From JBGSOW01 sp041738875 (GTDB lineage Bacteria; Patescibacteriota; Dojkabacteria; CALFHW01), in assembly GCA_041738875.1 (NCBI GenBank), contig JBGSOW010000020.1, forward strand, positions 1-14,883: a DNA stretch of 14,883 nt. Direction: 5' to 3'. The notes beneath the pieces were generated by a model. It did not search any database and had not been told where the DNA came from. It worked only from the letters and a program-made list of their open reading frames with translations. The translations under genes were made by a program, and so were the position numbers. Shown here in pieces: positions 7,152 to 13,815 of the stretch; the first letter of the stretch is position 1; each line of letters starts with the position of its first letter.

Positions 7152-7964
7152 ATGAAAAACCCGTTACCACATCTTAAACTAAAAAAGCTTACTTTGGCTA
7201 TAAAAATGTTCTTCATTTATCAGAATGCTTATCTGTACATATTATTCAGACTTGGTATTTATAACTCAGAATATACGACATATAAATTATGGAATGGGCT
7301 GAAGTATAAATGTCGTACTGATTCTTTAGACATCGCAATACTAAATGAAAGTTTTATATATAAAGAGTACATTAATCCACAATTTAGCAAACTTAATAAT
7401 ACGAGTATTGTATATGATTTAGGCGCCCAAATCGGAGATTTCTCTATATTAACAGCATACAAAACTAATGCTACAGTATTTGCATTTGAACCAGAAATCG
7501 ACAATTATAATCTACTTGTTGAAAACATAAAGATTAACAAATTAGAAGATAAAGTCTTTCCAATCCAAAAAGCTGTCACGAACAAGAGTGGTAAATTAAA
7601 GTTTTATGTTAGTGAAGGTGAAAATAAAGGTGTTCACTCCAGTCACTATGAAGACAATAGTAATGGCAGAGAAATAGAGGTTGAGTCAATAGCACTTATC
7701 GACACTCTGAAATATGCAAAGGATATAAAAATATCTCTACTAAAGATTGATATAGAAGGTGGGGAGTTTGAAATTATTAATAAATTCAATAGGACATTTT
7801 TTGATAATGTGGAGTCTATTGTATTAGAATATCATTGTCTACCCCATGTCAAAAATCGAACAAGTAGGAATGATCTCATTTCTATATTAGAGGATATGGG
7901 ATTTGCTAGTAAAGTGTATTCCGGTGACGAGAGTATGGGCATTATACATGCACAAAAGTCTTAG
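7152..7964 (+). CDS. FkbM-family SAM-dependent methyltransferase
   Basis: A 270-residue protein with a Rossmann methyltransferase domain from about 85 onward. SAM motif I is VYDLGAQIGDFS (88-99), the acidic ribose-binding region is FAFEPEIDN (110-118), and the FkbM signature KIDIEGGEFEII lies at 198-209. FkbM enzymes O-methylate sugars or polyketide hydroxyls, often in surface polysaccharide or glycolipid pathways. Residues 1-40 are basic then moderately hydrophobic (IKMFFIYQNAYLYILFRL) and may associate with the membrane. No glycan biosynthesis cluster surrounds it, so the acceptor is unknown. It ends 12 bp from the convergent acetyltransferase gene. Confidence 0.88.
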   Translation: MKNPLPHLKLKKLTLAIKMFFIYQNAYLYILFRLGIYNSEYTTYKLWNGLKYKCRTDSLDIAILNESFIYKEYINPQFSKLNNTSIVYDLGAQIGDFSILTAYKTNATVFAFEPEIDNYNLLVENIKINKLEDKVFPIQKAVTNKSGKLKFYVSEGENKGVHSSHYEDNSNGREIEVESIALIDTLKYAKDIKISLLKIDIEGGEFEIINKFNRTFFDNVESIVLEYHCLPHVKNRTSRNDLISILEDMGFASKVYSGDESMGIIHAQKS

Positions 7965-7976
7965 GCTAACTGTGAC

Positions 7977-8447
7977 TTAAATTGTCTTATATAGACCTTT
8001 CTTCATAAAAAACTTTTCATTGCCATTTATTACCCCTGTGCAAACAACAGAGAATCCCTTACTTTCGTAAAAACCCTTCGCATCTGGCACAGACGACACC
8101 CACCATTCGGTGGCACCGTTATCTGAGATAACACTTTCAATTGATTCAAATAATTTGGTACCTACGCCTTGATTTTGGGATTCTTTTTTCACACCAAAGA
8201 ATCCAACCCAAAATGCGTCTTCTCCTGGGAAATTATCTCCCATTGTACCTTTAGCATAGTTCATTGTATCTTTGTACCAGCCTATAACGCCTATTACTTT
8301 ACCTTCATCCAAATAAATCATGTGAGCATCCATGTCTTCGAGATGGTGCTCAATTTCCTCTTTGCTATCTAATTCCAAATCAACCAGTAAATCCACTGCT
8401 TCACTAAAAAAATCTTTTGTTAATATTTGTATATTGGGGTCTGTCAT
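7977..8447 (-). CDS. GNAT-family N-acetyltransferase
   Basis: A 156-residue GNAT-fold protein using acetyl-CoA. The central strand VGFFGVKKESQNQGVGTKLFESI (about 81-104) holds the acetyl-CoA pyrophosphate-binding motif QxxGxG/A as QNQGVG (91-96), and FYESKGF (127-133) is the usual motif near the C terminus. The N-terminal half has the acidic, helix-rich acceptor side (SKEEIEHHLEDMD). The acceptor, whether small molecule or protein, cannot be told. No Shine-Dalgarno precedes the ATG. The gene is convergent with the FkbM gene with only 12 bp between them. Confidence 0.85.
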   Translation of the reverse strand: MTDPNIQILTKDFFSEAVDLLVDLELDSKEEIEHHLEDMDAHMIYLDEGKVIGVIGWYKDTMNYAKGTMGDNFPGEDAFWVGFFGVKKESQNQGVGTKLFESIESVISDNGATEWWVSSVPDAKGFYESKGFSVVCTGVINGNEKFFMKKGLYKTI

Positions 8448-8630
8448 AAATAACTTTGATAAAAAAAATTAATGATATTTACTTAGATTTACCACTTGGG
8501 CACTAGTAGTTTGACGAAGCGCCATAACTGCCTAATTTTAATACTCTTCCCGAATTTAGGCAAACAGGGGCTACAACTCAACCCGCAGATTATATTATTT
8601 TGAGGTCAACAGCAAAACTAAATCCTTTAA

Positions 8631-9653
8631 TCATTTATATCCTTTATCATTCATTAGAAGCTGTATCTCTTTATCAAAATCTGAAATGTAATCTTTGTCT
8701 TGCAGAATCCTAAATTTATCGTATTCCTTTTCTGCCTTGATTTTTGCCTCCAGCGCTGTAACCTTGCCAGCGTCTGTAAGTACTGGATAATCCGATATTT
8801 CTAAAAATTTATCAAGGTATTTAATCCAATCTTCCATATTCATAATTATCCCCCTACGTGCTCTTTCCTCGGCAAGATCAAGATATGCAGAAACTATCCT
8901 TTCAAGGCTTTTTATGTGCTCATTGTTTAAGTAGTTTTTAGCTACTGTGACATCGCTTTTCAGAATCTTTCCCTTAGGTGCATTCTTCCATGTTTTAAGT
9001 CCCATATATATTTTCTTGGCATCGGCTTCTGTATAGATAATTTCTGCTGCTGTTTTCCCTGTTATTGACCAGTGTAATTTATTCTGAACAGAGGCGAAGA
9101 ACTCCTTGGTAATACTATTCTCTTTGTCGTAATCTGCTGATAATGCGTATAAGTCCGTAATTTTCTGATAAAGTCTTCTTTCACTCAATCGAATTTCCCG
9201 AATTTGCTCCAAAGTCTCATCAAAATAGTCTTTTCCAAAGTGCTGCACATTTTTAAGTCTTTCCACGTCCAATACACTACCTTTCACAATATAATCATGT
9301 AAGACCTCTGTAGCCCACTGTCTAAATCGTATTGCTCTTTGAGAATTAACTTTGTAGCCAACAGCTGTTACAACCCGTAAATTATAATGTTTTGTGTTGT
9401 AAACTTTTCCATCCTCTGCAGTATGTGCAAAATTTGCACATACTGCATTTTCCTCCAATTCTCCGGAAGCAAAGATATTCTTCAAATGTTTGGTTATTAC
9501 ACTTCTGTCTTTTTCAAAAAGTTTTGCAATAGATCTTTGTGTAAGCCAAAGGGTGTCTGCTTCAAATAGCACATCTACATTAACCTTGCCGTTTTCAGTT
9601 TTGAAAATTACAAAGTTTTCAAATTTTTGGAGTTGCATATTAGATTTATACAT
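8631..9653 (-). CDS. RhuM-family protein
   Basis: A 340-residue protein of the RhuM (COG3943) family, named after a Salmonella pathogenicity island gene and common on genomic islands beside restriction or toxin systems; its biochemical role is unsettled. Diagnostic parts are the N-terminal module VNVDVLFEADTLWLTQRSIA (about 24-43) with a helix-turn-helix-like region up to ITKHLKNIF, the conserved YNLRVVTAVGYKVNS (90-104) and RFRQWATEVL (109-118), then a long helical C-terminal half. Length is complete. The second methionine (ATG at 9638) is a likely true start: a TATAAA box at 9650-9645 lies six bases upstream of it, as in the leaderless genes here, and family members usually lack the extra five residues. 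It lies just past the 3' end of a tRNA gene, a common island entry point. Confidence 0.87.
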   Translation of the reverse strand: MYKSNMQLQKFENFVIFKTENGKVNVDVLFEADTLWLTQRSIAKLFEKDRSVITKHLKNIFASGELEENAVCANFAHTAEDGKVYNTKHYNLRVVTAVGYKVNSQRAIRFRQWATEVLHDYIVKGSVLDVERLKNVQHFGKDYFDETLEQIREIRLSERRLYQKITDLYALSADYDKENSITKEFFASVQNKLHWSITGKTAAEIIYTEADAKKIYMGLKTWKNAPKGKILKSDVTVAKNYLNNEHIKSLERIVSAYLDLAEERARRGIIMNMEDWIKYLDKFLEISDYPVLTDAGKVTALEAKIKAEKEYDKFRILQDKDYISDFDKEIQLLMNDKGYK

Positions 9654-9741
9654 ACGGTATCAATGACTTATGTAAATTTATGTCGATCAATTACCATCAT
9701 ATTGAGTCAGCAATAATAATTTCTCGCATAATGCATATTTA

Positions 9742-9829
9742 TGGCGGTGGGGGAGGGATTCGAACCCCCGGTGCCTTGCGGCACTTCTGTTTTCAAGACA
9801 GATGCGATCGACCACTCTGCCACCCCACC
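9742..9829 (-). tRNA. tRNA-Ser (UGA anticodon), CCA encoded
   Basis: An 88-nt class II tRNA on the minus strand. The acceptor stem GGTGGGG pairs with CCCCACC, followed by discriminator G and genomically encoded CCA (9744-9742). The anticodon stem TCTGT/ACAGA encloses loop CTTGAAA with anticodon TGA (9795-9793), reading UCA and other UCN codons. A long variable arm with stem TGCC-GCAA-GGCA is diagnostic of tRNA-Ser. The T arm GGGGG-TTCGAAT-CCCTC has one G-T wobble. All arms are intact. Confidence 0.96.
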
Positions 9830-9863
9830 ATTTTGTCGTAGTTCAAATTGCTTGAAGTATCAG

Positions 9864-9869
9864 ATTATA
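9864..9869 (-). promoter_or_regulatory. -10 box of the tRNA-Ser promoter
   Basis: TATAAT on the minus strand (9869-9864) lies 34 bases upstream of the mature tRNA 5' end, a normal distance for a tRNA precursor. The best -35 at 17-18 bp spacing is only a weak TGCAGA/GTGCAG. Confidence 0.45.
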
Positions 9870-9912
9870 CTATGAAAACGCATTCGTCTGCACGTACACA
9901 GATTTACTAAAT

Positions 9913-10971
9913 TTACGCCGCTTGAGCTTGAGCAAAGTTGAAAGCACCATCCGCGTAGCGCCAAGCTAAAAACTCATGAATTTCTTGACCTCGTTCGCCT
10001 GGCGGCATCTGTTCAATTTCTTGCAACCTAGAGAAAGTGTCATCATCCATAGAATCTAAACGGTTCGCGTGAAGAAACTCTAGATAAGCTTCAACTTCAG
10101 CAATATTATTAAAAACAGGGGCTTTATCTTCATCTTCATCTTCATCTTCATCTTTATCATTATCATCAACAGCGATCAAATATTTACACCACCTTTCCGC
10201 AAGAGAAATTTCATGCACTCTAGCAGTAACGTAGTCTAATAAAACTTGATTCTCTTGATCTATAAGAAAAAGAATATTGCTATTCATGCCTAGACCGGCA
10301 GTTATCCAGTTATTTGGTAGAACCGCCGACGTATTTGTATTTGACAGTGCCTGTTGTGCGATGAATTTTTGTGTGACCTCTTGATCATTGTCTTTCACAG
10401 ACAAAAACCGGTCTTCAATTCTTTCAGAGTTTACACCTAATTTTTTAAGCGATTTACGAACGCCACCAGATGCCTTACCTTCATCCAAAATATCGTCTAT
10501 GAAAAAATATGTTCTATTATCCCGTTCTGTGTCCTCAATATTATTTACATTGAATTCATATTCATGCTCGCCAGAGTCATGATACTCGCCTTCTTTTTTT
10601 TCAGCAATAACAATTTGGATCTCTGGAACGTTAGCATTGTCTGTAAGTCCTAGCTGTTCTTTGAATTTATCAAGGACAATAGCAACTGGTAGAATTGCGC
10701 CATTGGGGGATATGATTATCGATATTTTCTCGACACGTTCGATACGCTCCATTATGTCAACAGCAACTTGGTCACCAAATGCAGAAATATGTTCTGTTGT
10801 ATCTAAATATTCATTGCTGTTTAATGATTCTGTTTGTAATGCTTGCGTGGTGTGTGCCTGTAGGTCTGTTGCTGTAAGTACTTTGAGTCGTTGTGGGAGG
10901 GAGTTGGGAGTATTATTTGCTTCGGGAGTAGTAGTTATGCTTGTTTCAGAACCAATAGGATCTTGCGACAT
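9913..10971 (-). CDS. Phosphoribosyltransferase-like protein with an acidic tract
   Basis: A 352-residue cytoplasmic protein with a type I phosphoribosyltransferase core. Strand-loop KISIIISPNGAILPVAI (82-98) resembles the pyrophosphate-binding loop, YFFIDDILDEGKASGG (155-170) the PRPP-binding loop with its two acidic residues, and NWITAGLGMN (221-230) the base-recognition region near the end of purine transferases. It is longer than simple hypoxanthine or xanthine transferases (150-200 residues): residues 1-60 are Ser/Thr/Asn-rich and probably disordered, and after the core come an acidic run at about 269-282 and a helical C-terminal part to residue 352. Real catalytic activity and the base used are unknown; a regulatory or non-canonical role is possible. 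No operon partner; it lies divergent from tyrS. Confidence 0.7.
   Translation of the reverse strand: MSQDPIGSETSITTTPEANNTPNSLPQRLKVLTATDLQAHTTQALQTESLNSNEYLDTTEHISAFGDQVAVDIMERIERVEKISIIISPNGAILPVAIVLDKFKEQLGLTDNANVPEIQIVIAEKKEGEYHDSGEHEYEFNVNNIEDTERDNRTYFFIDDILDEGKASGGVRKSLKKLGVNSERIEDRFLSVKDNDQEVTQKFIAQQALSNTNTSAVLPNNWITAGLGMNSNILFLIDQENQVLLDYVTARVHEISLAERWCKYLIAVDDNDKDEDEDEDEDKAPVFNNIAEVEAYLEFLHANRLDSMDDDTFSRLQEIEQMPPGERGQEIHEFLAWRYADGAFNFAQAQAA
10126..10167 (-). repeat. Coding hexanucleotide microsatellite (Asp-Glu tract)
   Basis: Seven ATCTTC-type units in a row on the plus strand, the first four perfect and the rest with one or two changes, encode the acidic Asp/Glu/Lys run at residues 269-282 of the phosphoribosyltransferase-like protein. 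Because the unit is six bases, slippage would add or remove two acidic residues without shifting the frame. Confidence 0.8.
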
Positions 10972-11081
10972 AAATTTGACGTTGACTAAATTAATATAGA
11001 TTAATTAGAGTTTTAACGTGTTGGAGACGATTGAATTTAGCATATTTGTAAGTTTTTTGTAATTTTTTTACACAATCCTGC

Positions 11082-11087
11082 TAAAAT
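11082..11087 (+). promoter_or_regulatory. -10 box giving a leaderless tyrS mRNA
   Basis: TAAAAT ends five bases before the ATG at 11093, so transcription is expected to begin at or within a base or two of the start codon. No Shine-Dalgarno is present. A weak TTGTAA at 19-bp spacing is the best -35. Confidence 0.5.
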
Positions 11088-11092
11088 ACATC

Positions 11093-12928
11093 ATGTTAAC
11101 CAATATAGACAAAGTAAAAAATTATTTAGAAGAAAAAGGCATTAAATTCACAATGCACCCAGTTTCAGGTGAAGATAATTCTATTGAATCTACAGTTGCT
11201 GAGTTAGGAATCAAATACAAAGAAGGGATGTCTACACTCGTGTATCTCGTCAGAGACAAAGAGTTTCTGATTGTTTTAAGGCGCGACGATCGCAATATAA
11301 ATCTGGCAAATCTAAAAAAAATCGCAGGTAGCTCGCGCGTAAGTTTCGCAGGACCCGAGGATATCAAACGCTTAGGCTTAGAGGAAGGATTAGCAAGTCC
11401 GGTATTGATTAAACTTGCGCAACAGGCTGACTCAGACAAAGGTAGTATAGAGGCGGGCGGTTCAGACGAAGGCGAGGCAAAATTAAAAATTATACTCGAC
11501 AATCAAATAAACGAAATGGACAAAATCGTGTGTGGATCGGGAAGTGCTGATTTTGCTCTCGAACTGCGCAAGAAAGATCTGTTTAAAATCCTGGGTGAGA
11601 GTGGGGTAGATTATACAGTTGCCAATGTCAGCGAGCCAAATCCAAAAAGACAGGATTATGTAGATAAAAGTGCAATGCCAAATGTAGTGTTCGCAGGGAA
11701 GATCAAAACTGACGCAGTCACAATCAACAAATTCATGAACTGGGGGGTCGACCAAATCCTGCCAAACAAAGAAGGTCTTGAGAAAAAGTTGCTCTCGGGC
11801 GAAAGAATTACCGCATATATGGGTTTTGACCCCACAGGCCCATATCTACACGTGGGACACGCGATGGGCATAAGGGCGCTAAGGATGCTTCAGGAACTAG
11901 GTCATAGAGTAATATTTCTGGTTGGGGATTATACCGCGCGAGTAGGCGATCCAGACAAAGACACGACGCGCGCGCTCCTCACAGAAGAACAAATCCAAAA
12001 AAACATGTCAGGCTGGAAAGAGCAAGCAAGTAGCATAATCGACTTTGAAGATAAAATTAACCCAGTTGAATTCAAACAAAACTTTAACTGGTTAAGCAAA
12101 CTGAAACTAGATGACATTATCAAACTTATGTCTTCGATGACTGTTCAGCAGATGTTGGAGCGTGACCTTTTCGCAAGAAGAATAAATGAGAATAATCCAA
12201 TTCAATTGCAAGAATTCATCTACCCTTTAATGCAAGGCTATGACAGTATCGCGCTTCAAGTTGATTTAGAAATCGGCGGCACAGATCAGATTTTCAATAT
12301 GATGGTCGGAAGAGATCTGGTGAAAGCACACTTAGGCAAAGAGAAATTCGTACGCGCGCAGCGCATGATGCCTGCTCCAAACGGAATCACCATGAGTAAA
12401 ACCAAAGGTAATGGGATTAATCTAGCAGATAGCGCGCAAGATATGTACGGCAAAGCAATGTCTTACAGCGACGAGCATATACTTCTTGGGCTTGAGCTTT
12501 TGACTGAGACGACTACGACTGAGATAACTGAGATAAGTAGAGCACTAGAAATGGGCGAAAACCCAATGCAGTTTAAAAAACTTATGGCGCAGCGAATTGT
12601 AGAAACGCATCTCGGCAAAGCAGCAGCAGAAGACGGCCAAAAGCACTTTGAAGATACTGTGCAGAAAAAAGAAGTTAGTGAGAGCAGGACTAAGATTAGC
12701 ATCGTAAAATTAGTTGCAATTCTTCAGAAGAACAACAAACAAGGCGATGTAACTTCAACCGTTGCGGAACTACAGAGAATATCAAAAACTAATGCCAAGC
12801 AACTAATCTCCCAAGGTGGTGTAGAAATTAATTCAAATAAACATACCTCACTCGAAACAGCATATAATGCTAAAATAGGAGATATAATTAAAATCGGCAA
12901 AAGAAACTGGTATGAAATTATCAACTAA
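11093..12928 (+). CDS. tyrS: YbaK-like deacylase domain fused to tyrosyl-tRNA synthetase
   Basis: A 611-residue protein, about 190 residues longer than ordinary TyrRS. Residues 1 to about 170 form a YbaK/ProX-like aminoacyl-tRNA editing domain: FTMHPVSGED, STLVYLV, VLRRDDRNINLANLKK, a SPV loop near 102, and MDKIVCGSGSADFALELRKKDL at the end, with a low-complexity Asp/Gly/Glu insert at about 108-130. M46 occupies the place where the family's catalytic lysine normally precedes (T/S)LV. From about 210 a complete class I TyrRS follows: GFDPTGPYLHVGH (244-256, HIGH box HVGH), YPLMQGYDS (377-385), GGTDQIFN (395-402), the KMSKS loop as TMSKTKGN (433-440), and an S4 RNA-binding domain at about 545-611. 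It charges tRNA-Tyr in the cytoplasm. Whether the extra domain edits, binds tRNA or is inert is unknown. Confidence 0.93.
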   Translation: MLTNIDKVKNYLEEKGIKFTMHPVSGEDNSIESTVAELGIKYKEGMSTLVYLVRDKEFLIVLRRDDRNINLANLKKIAGSSRVSFAGPEDIKRLGLEEGLASPVLIKLAQQADSDKGSIEAGGSDEGEAKLKIILDNQINEMDKIVCGSGSADFALELRKKDLFKILGESGVDYTVANVSEPNPKRQDYVDKSAMPNVVFAGKIKTDAVTINKFMNWGVDQILPNKEGLEKKLLSGERITAYMGFDPTGPYLHVGHAMGIRALRMLQELGHRVIFLVGDYTARVGDPDKDTTRALLTEEQIQKNMSGWKEQASSIIDFEDKINPVEFKQNFNWLSKLKLDDIIKLMSSMTVQQMLERDLFARRINENNPIQLQEFIYPLMQGYDSIALQVDLEIGGTDQIFNMMVGRDLVKAHLGKEKFVRAQRMMPAPNGITMSKTKGNGINLADSAQDMYGKAMSYSDEHILLGLELLTETTTTEITEISRALEMGENPMQFKKLMAQRIVETHLGKAAAEDGQKHFEDTVQKKEVSESRTKISIVKLVAILQKNNKQGDVTSTVAELQRISKTNAKQLISQGGVEINSNKHTSLETAYNAKIGDIIKIGKRNWYEIIN

Positions 12929-13136
12929 TATGAATTTATCGTCACTCAGAGCCCGCGCAGGACAGCTCAGATCAAGGATCTTCAACCGAGGTGAGTCTGA
13001 TGTGACTCGAATACGCATAAAAAGAAAACCGCTAAAGCCATTAAAATTATTTTGGGCATTGGTGGTCGTTTTAACAGTGCTCGCAACATTTATAGGACCA
13101 CTTTTAGCAGTATTCGTGCCCGCATTTTTTGGTTAA
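12912..13136 (+). CDS. Small single-span membrane protein
   Basis: A 74-residue protein, strongly basic for its first 44 residues (RARAGQLRSRIF, RIRIKRKPLKPLK) followed by one hydrophobic helix of about 23 residues (FWALVVVLTVLATFIGPLLAVF) ending VPAFFG. By the positive-inside rule the basic part is cytoplasmic. It overlaps the 3' end of tyrS by 17 nt; an in-frame ATG at 12930, one base after the tyrS stop, is an equally good start and gives 68 residues. Either way it is probably translated from the tyrS mRNA. I do not recognise it; the shape resembles the membrane anchor at the N terminus of bitopic envelope proteins, but no further domain follows and no frameshift continuation is seen. Confidence 0.6.
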   Translation: MKLSTNMNLSSLRARAGQLRSRIFNRGESDVTRIRIKRKPLKPLKLFWALVVVLTVLATFIGPLLAVFVPAFFG

Positions 13137-13232
13137 GATCAGCCACTTATTATTAATTTCCGGATAAGTTCAGCCACTTTTGTTATTATTTTCGGATAAA
13201 GTCACTCACTTTTCATTATTATTCTCGGGTCG
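13137..13232 (+). repeat. Three tandem imperfect ~31-bp repeats
   Basis: Units begin at 13137, 13168 and 13200 (periods 31 and 32). Each has a CAGCCACTT-like start (third copy CACTCACTT), an ATTATT-rich middle and a TTTCGGATAA-like end (third copy TCTCGGGTCGG). The third copy has diverged most. They begin immediately after the stop codon of the small membrane protein. Confidence 0.7.
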
Positions 13233-13266
13233 GTAAATTTGCACTTCGTGGATTAGTAAGTGGATT

Positions 13267-13297
13267 ATTAATTCATAAATTCATTAATTCATAAATT
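13267..13297 (+). repeat. 15-bp direct repeat in AT-rich DNA
   Basis: ATTAATTCATAAATT occurs at 13267-13281 and again at 13283-13297, a tandem pair with a 16-bp period. Being AT-rich and low in complexity, it may be simple slippage. Confidence 0.6.
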
Positions 13298-13401
13298 AGT
13301 AATTTTTCAGCAAATGCTCGGTAATATAGTAATTCTTATATTGGTTTGTTTACTAGATCATTGTATTTCACAAAAAAACACCCCGTTTGCAGAGTATACT
13401 G

Positions 13402-13421
13402 AAAGTCTGACACTTTTTTTT
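13402..13421 (+). terminator. Possible weak intrinsic terminator
   Basis: AAAGT-CTGAC-ACTTT forms a five-pair stem that runs straight into eight T residues. The stem is short and AT-rich. It could end transcription from the tyrS and small membrane protein genes, some 265 bp after the last stop codon. Confidence 0.25.
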
Positions 13422-13620
13422 ACACCATTCTAAATGCACTTCGATAAATAAAAGCTCAGCCTCAAAAGCCTTAGCACCAGACAATCTCAGCGAGCAATCT
13501 AATTATTCATCAAGCAAGAAACTTCACAAATTCAAATGTCTGACATTTCAAATCCCCAATCGCGCATATCGTTGGGAATTACCCATTCTCGTAATGCGAC
13601 ATTTCTTGATGTCTGACTTT
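13402..13620. repeat. 219-bp segment bounded by near-perfect inverted 11-mers (MITE-like)
   Basis: AAAGTCTGACA (13402-13412) is matched in inverted orientation at the right end, where the minus strand reads AAAGTCAGACA (13620-13610), one mismatch in eleven. A third copy in the middle is a perfect dyad AAATGT-CTG-ACATTT (13534-13548). GTCTGAC therefore occurs at 13405, 13538 and 13611. The segment is GC-richer than its flanks. No target-site duplication is visible, so calling it a miniature element is tentative; regulator binding sites are the alternative. Confidence 0.4.
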
Positions 13621-13730
13621 TCGCATAACAGCTAAAAAGGGTAGTTGTCAGTTCTAAAAATTAATAATCAAATTTATTTACTCGTGTAAGGATTTTGTAA
13701 GAATAGTTAACTATAATTAACCAAGAAACT

Positions 13731-13772
13731 CAATCTAGTCTAATCTAATCTAAACTAGATTAAATTAGATTG
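13731..13772 (+). promoter_or_regulatory. Long hairpin of TCTAA repeats, candidate operator of the antitoxin gene
   Basis: CAATCTAGTCTAATCTA (13731-13747) pairs with TAGATTAAATTAGATTG (13756-13772): 17-nt arms with 14 matches around an 8-nt loop. The left arm and loop contain a 5-bp tandem repeat (TCTAA). It ends 43 bp before the antitoxin start. Phd/YefM antitoxins normally repress their own promoter through palindromes in this position, so operator function is a fair inference. Confidence 0.5.
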
Positions 13773-13815
13773 CATTACACTACACCAGATAATATTAGCT
13801 TAGAATAAAAACCAT

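Larger units (their letters stand above)
13137..13815. other. Repeat-rich region without a convincing gene
   Basis: These 679 bp hold no ORF with a start codon longer than a few dozen codons. From left to right there are three tandem ~31-bp repeats, an AT-rich stretch with a 15-bp repeat (13250-13370), a block of visibly higher GC with GTCTGAC palindromes (about 13380-13640), and an AT-rich segment with a hairpin just upstream of the antitoxin gene. One plus-strand frame is open for 74 codons (13411-13635) but has no start codon near its beginning. The base composition changes abruptly between parts, suggesting a patchwork of insertions. Confidence 0.6.

Noticed and set aside
8467..8523. 18-codon minus-strand ORF (MALRQTTSAQ...) upstream of the GNAT gene
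   Set aside because: Too short, with no ribosome binding site or conservation evidence; chance is the simplest explanation.
8540..8572. GCCTAA/TTAGGC inverted repeat between the RhuM and GNAT genes
   Set aside because: Six-base arms about 19 bases apart and no T-run; not a credible terminator.
9742..9765. Attachment site formed by the tRNA-Ser 3' end
   Set aside because: No second copy of the tRNA 3' sequence was seen in the window, so no att pair can be claimed.
5457..9890. Shared CATTCGTCTG upstream of the deacetylase gene and tRNA-Ser
   Set aside because: A shared 10-mer is expected by chance many times in a window of this size.
13137..13232. CRISPR-like array
   Set aside because: The three units are directly adjacent, degenerate, and have no unique spacers; no cas genes are present.
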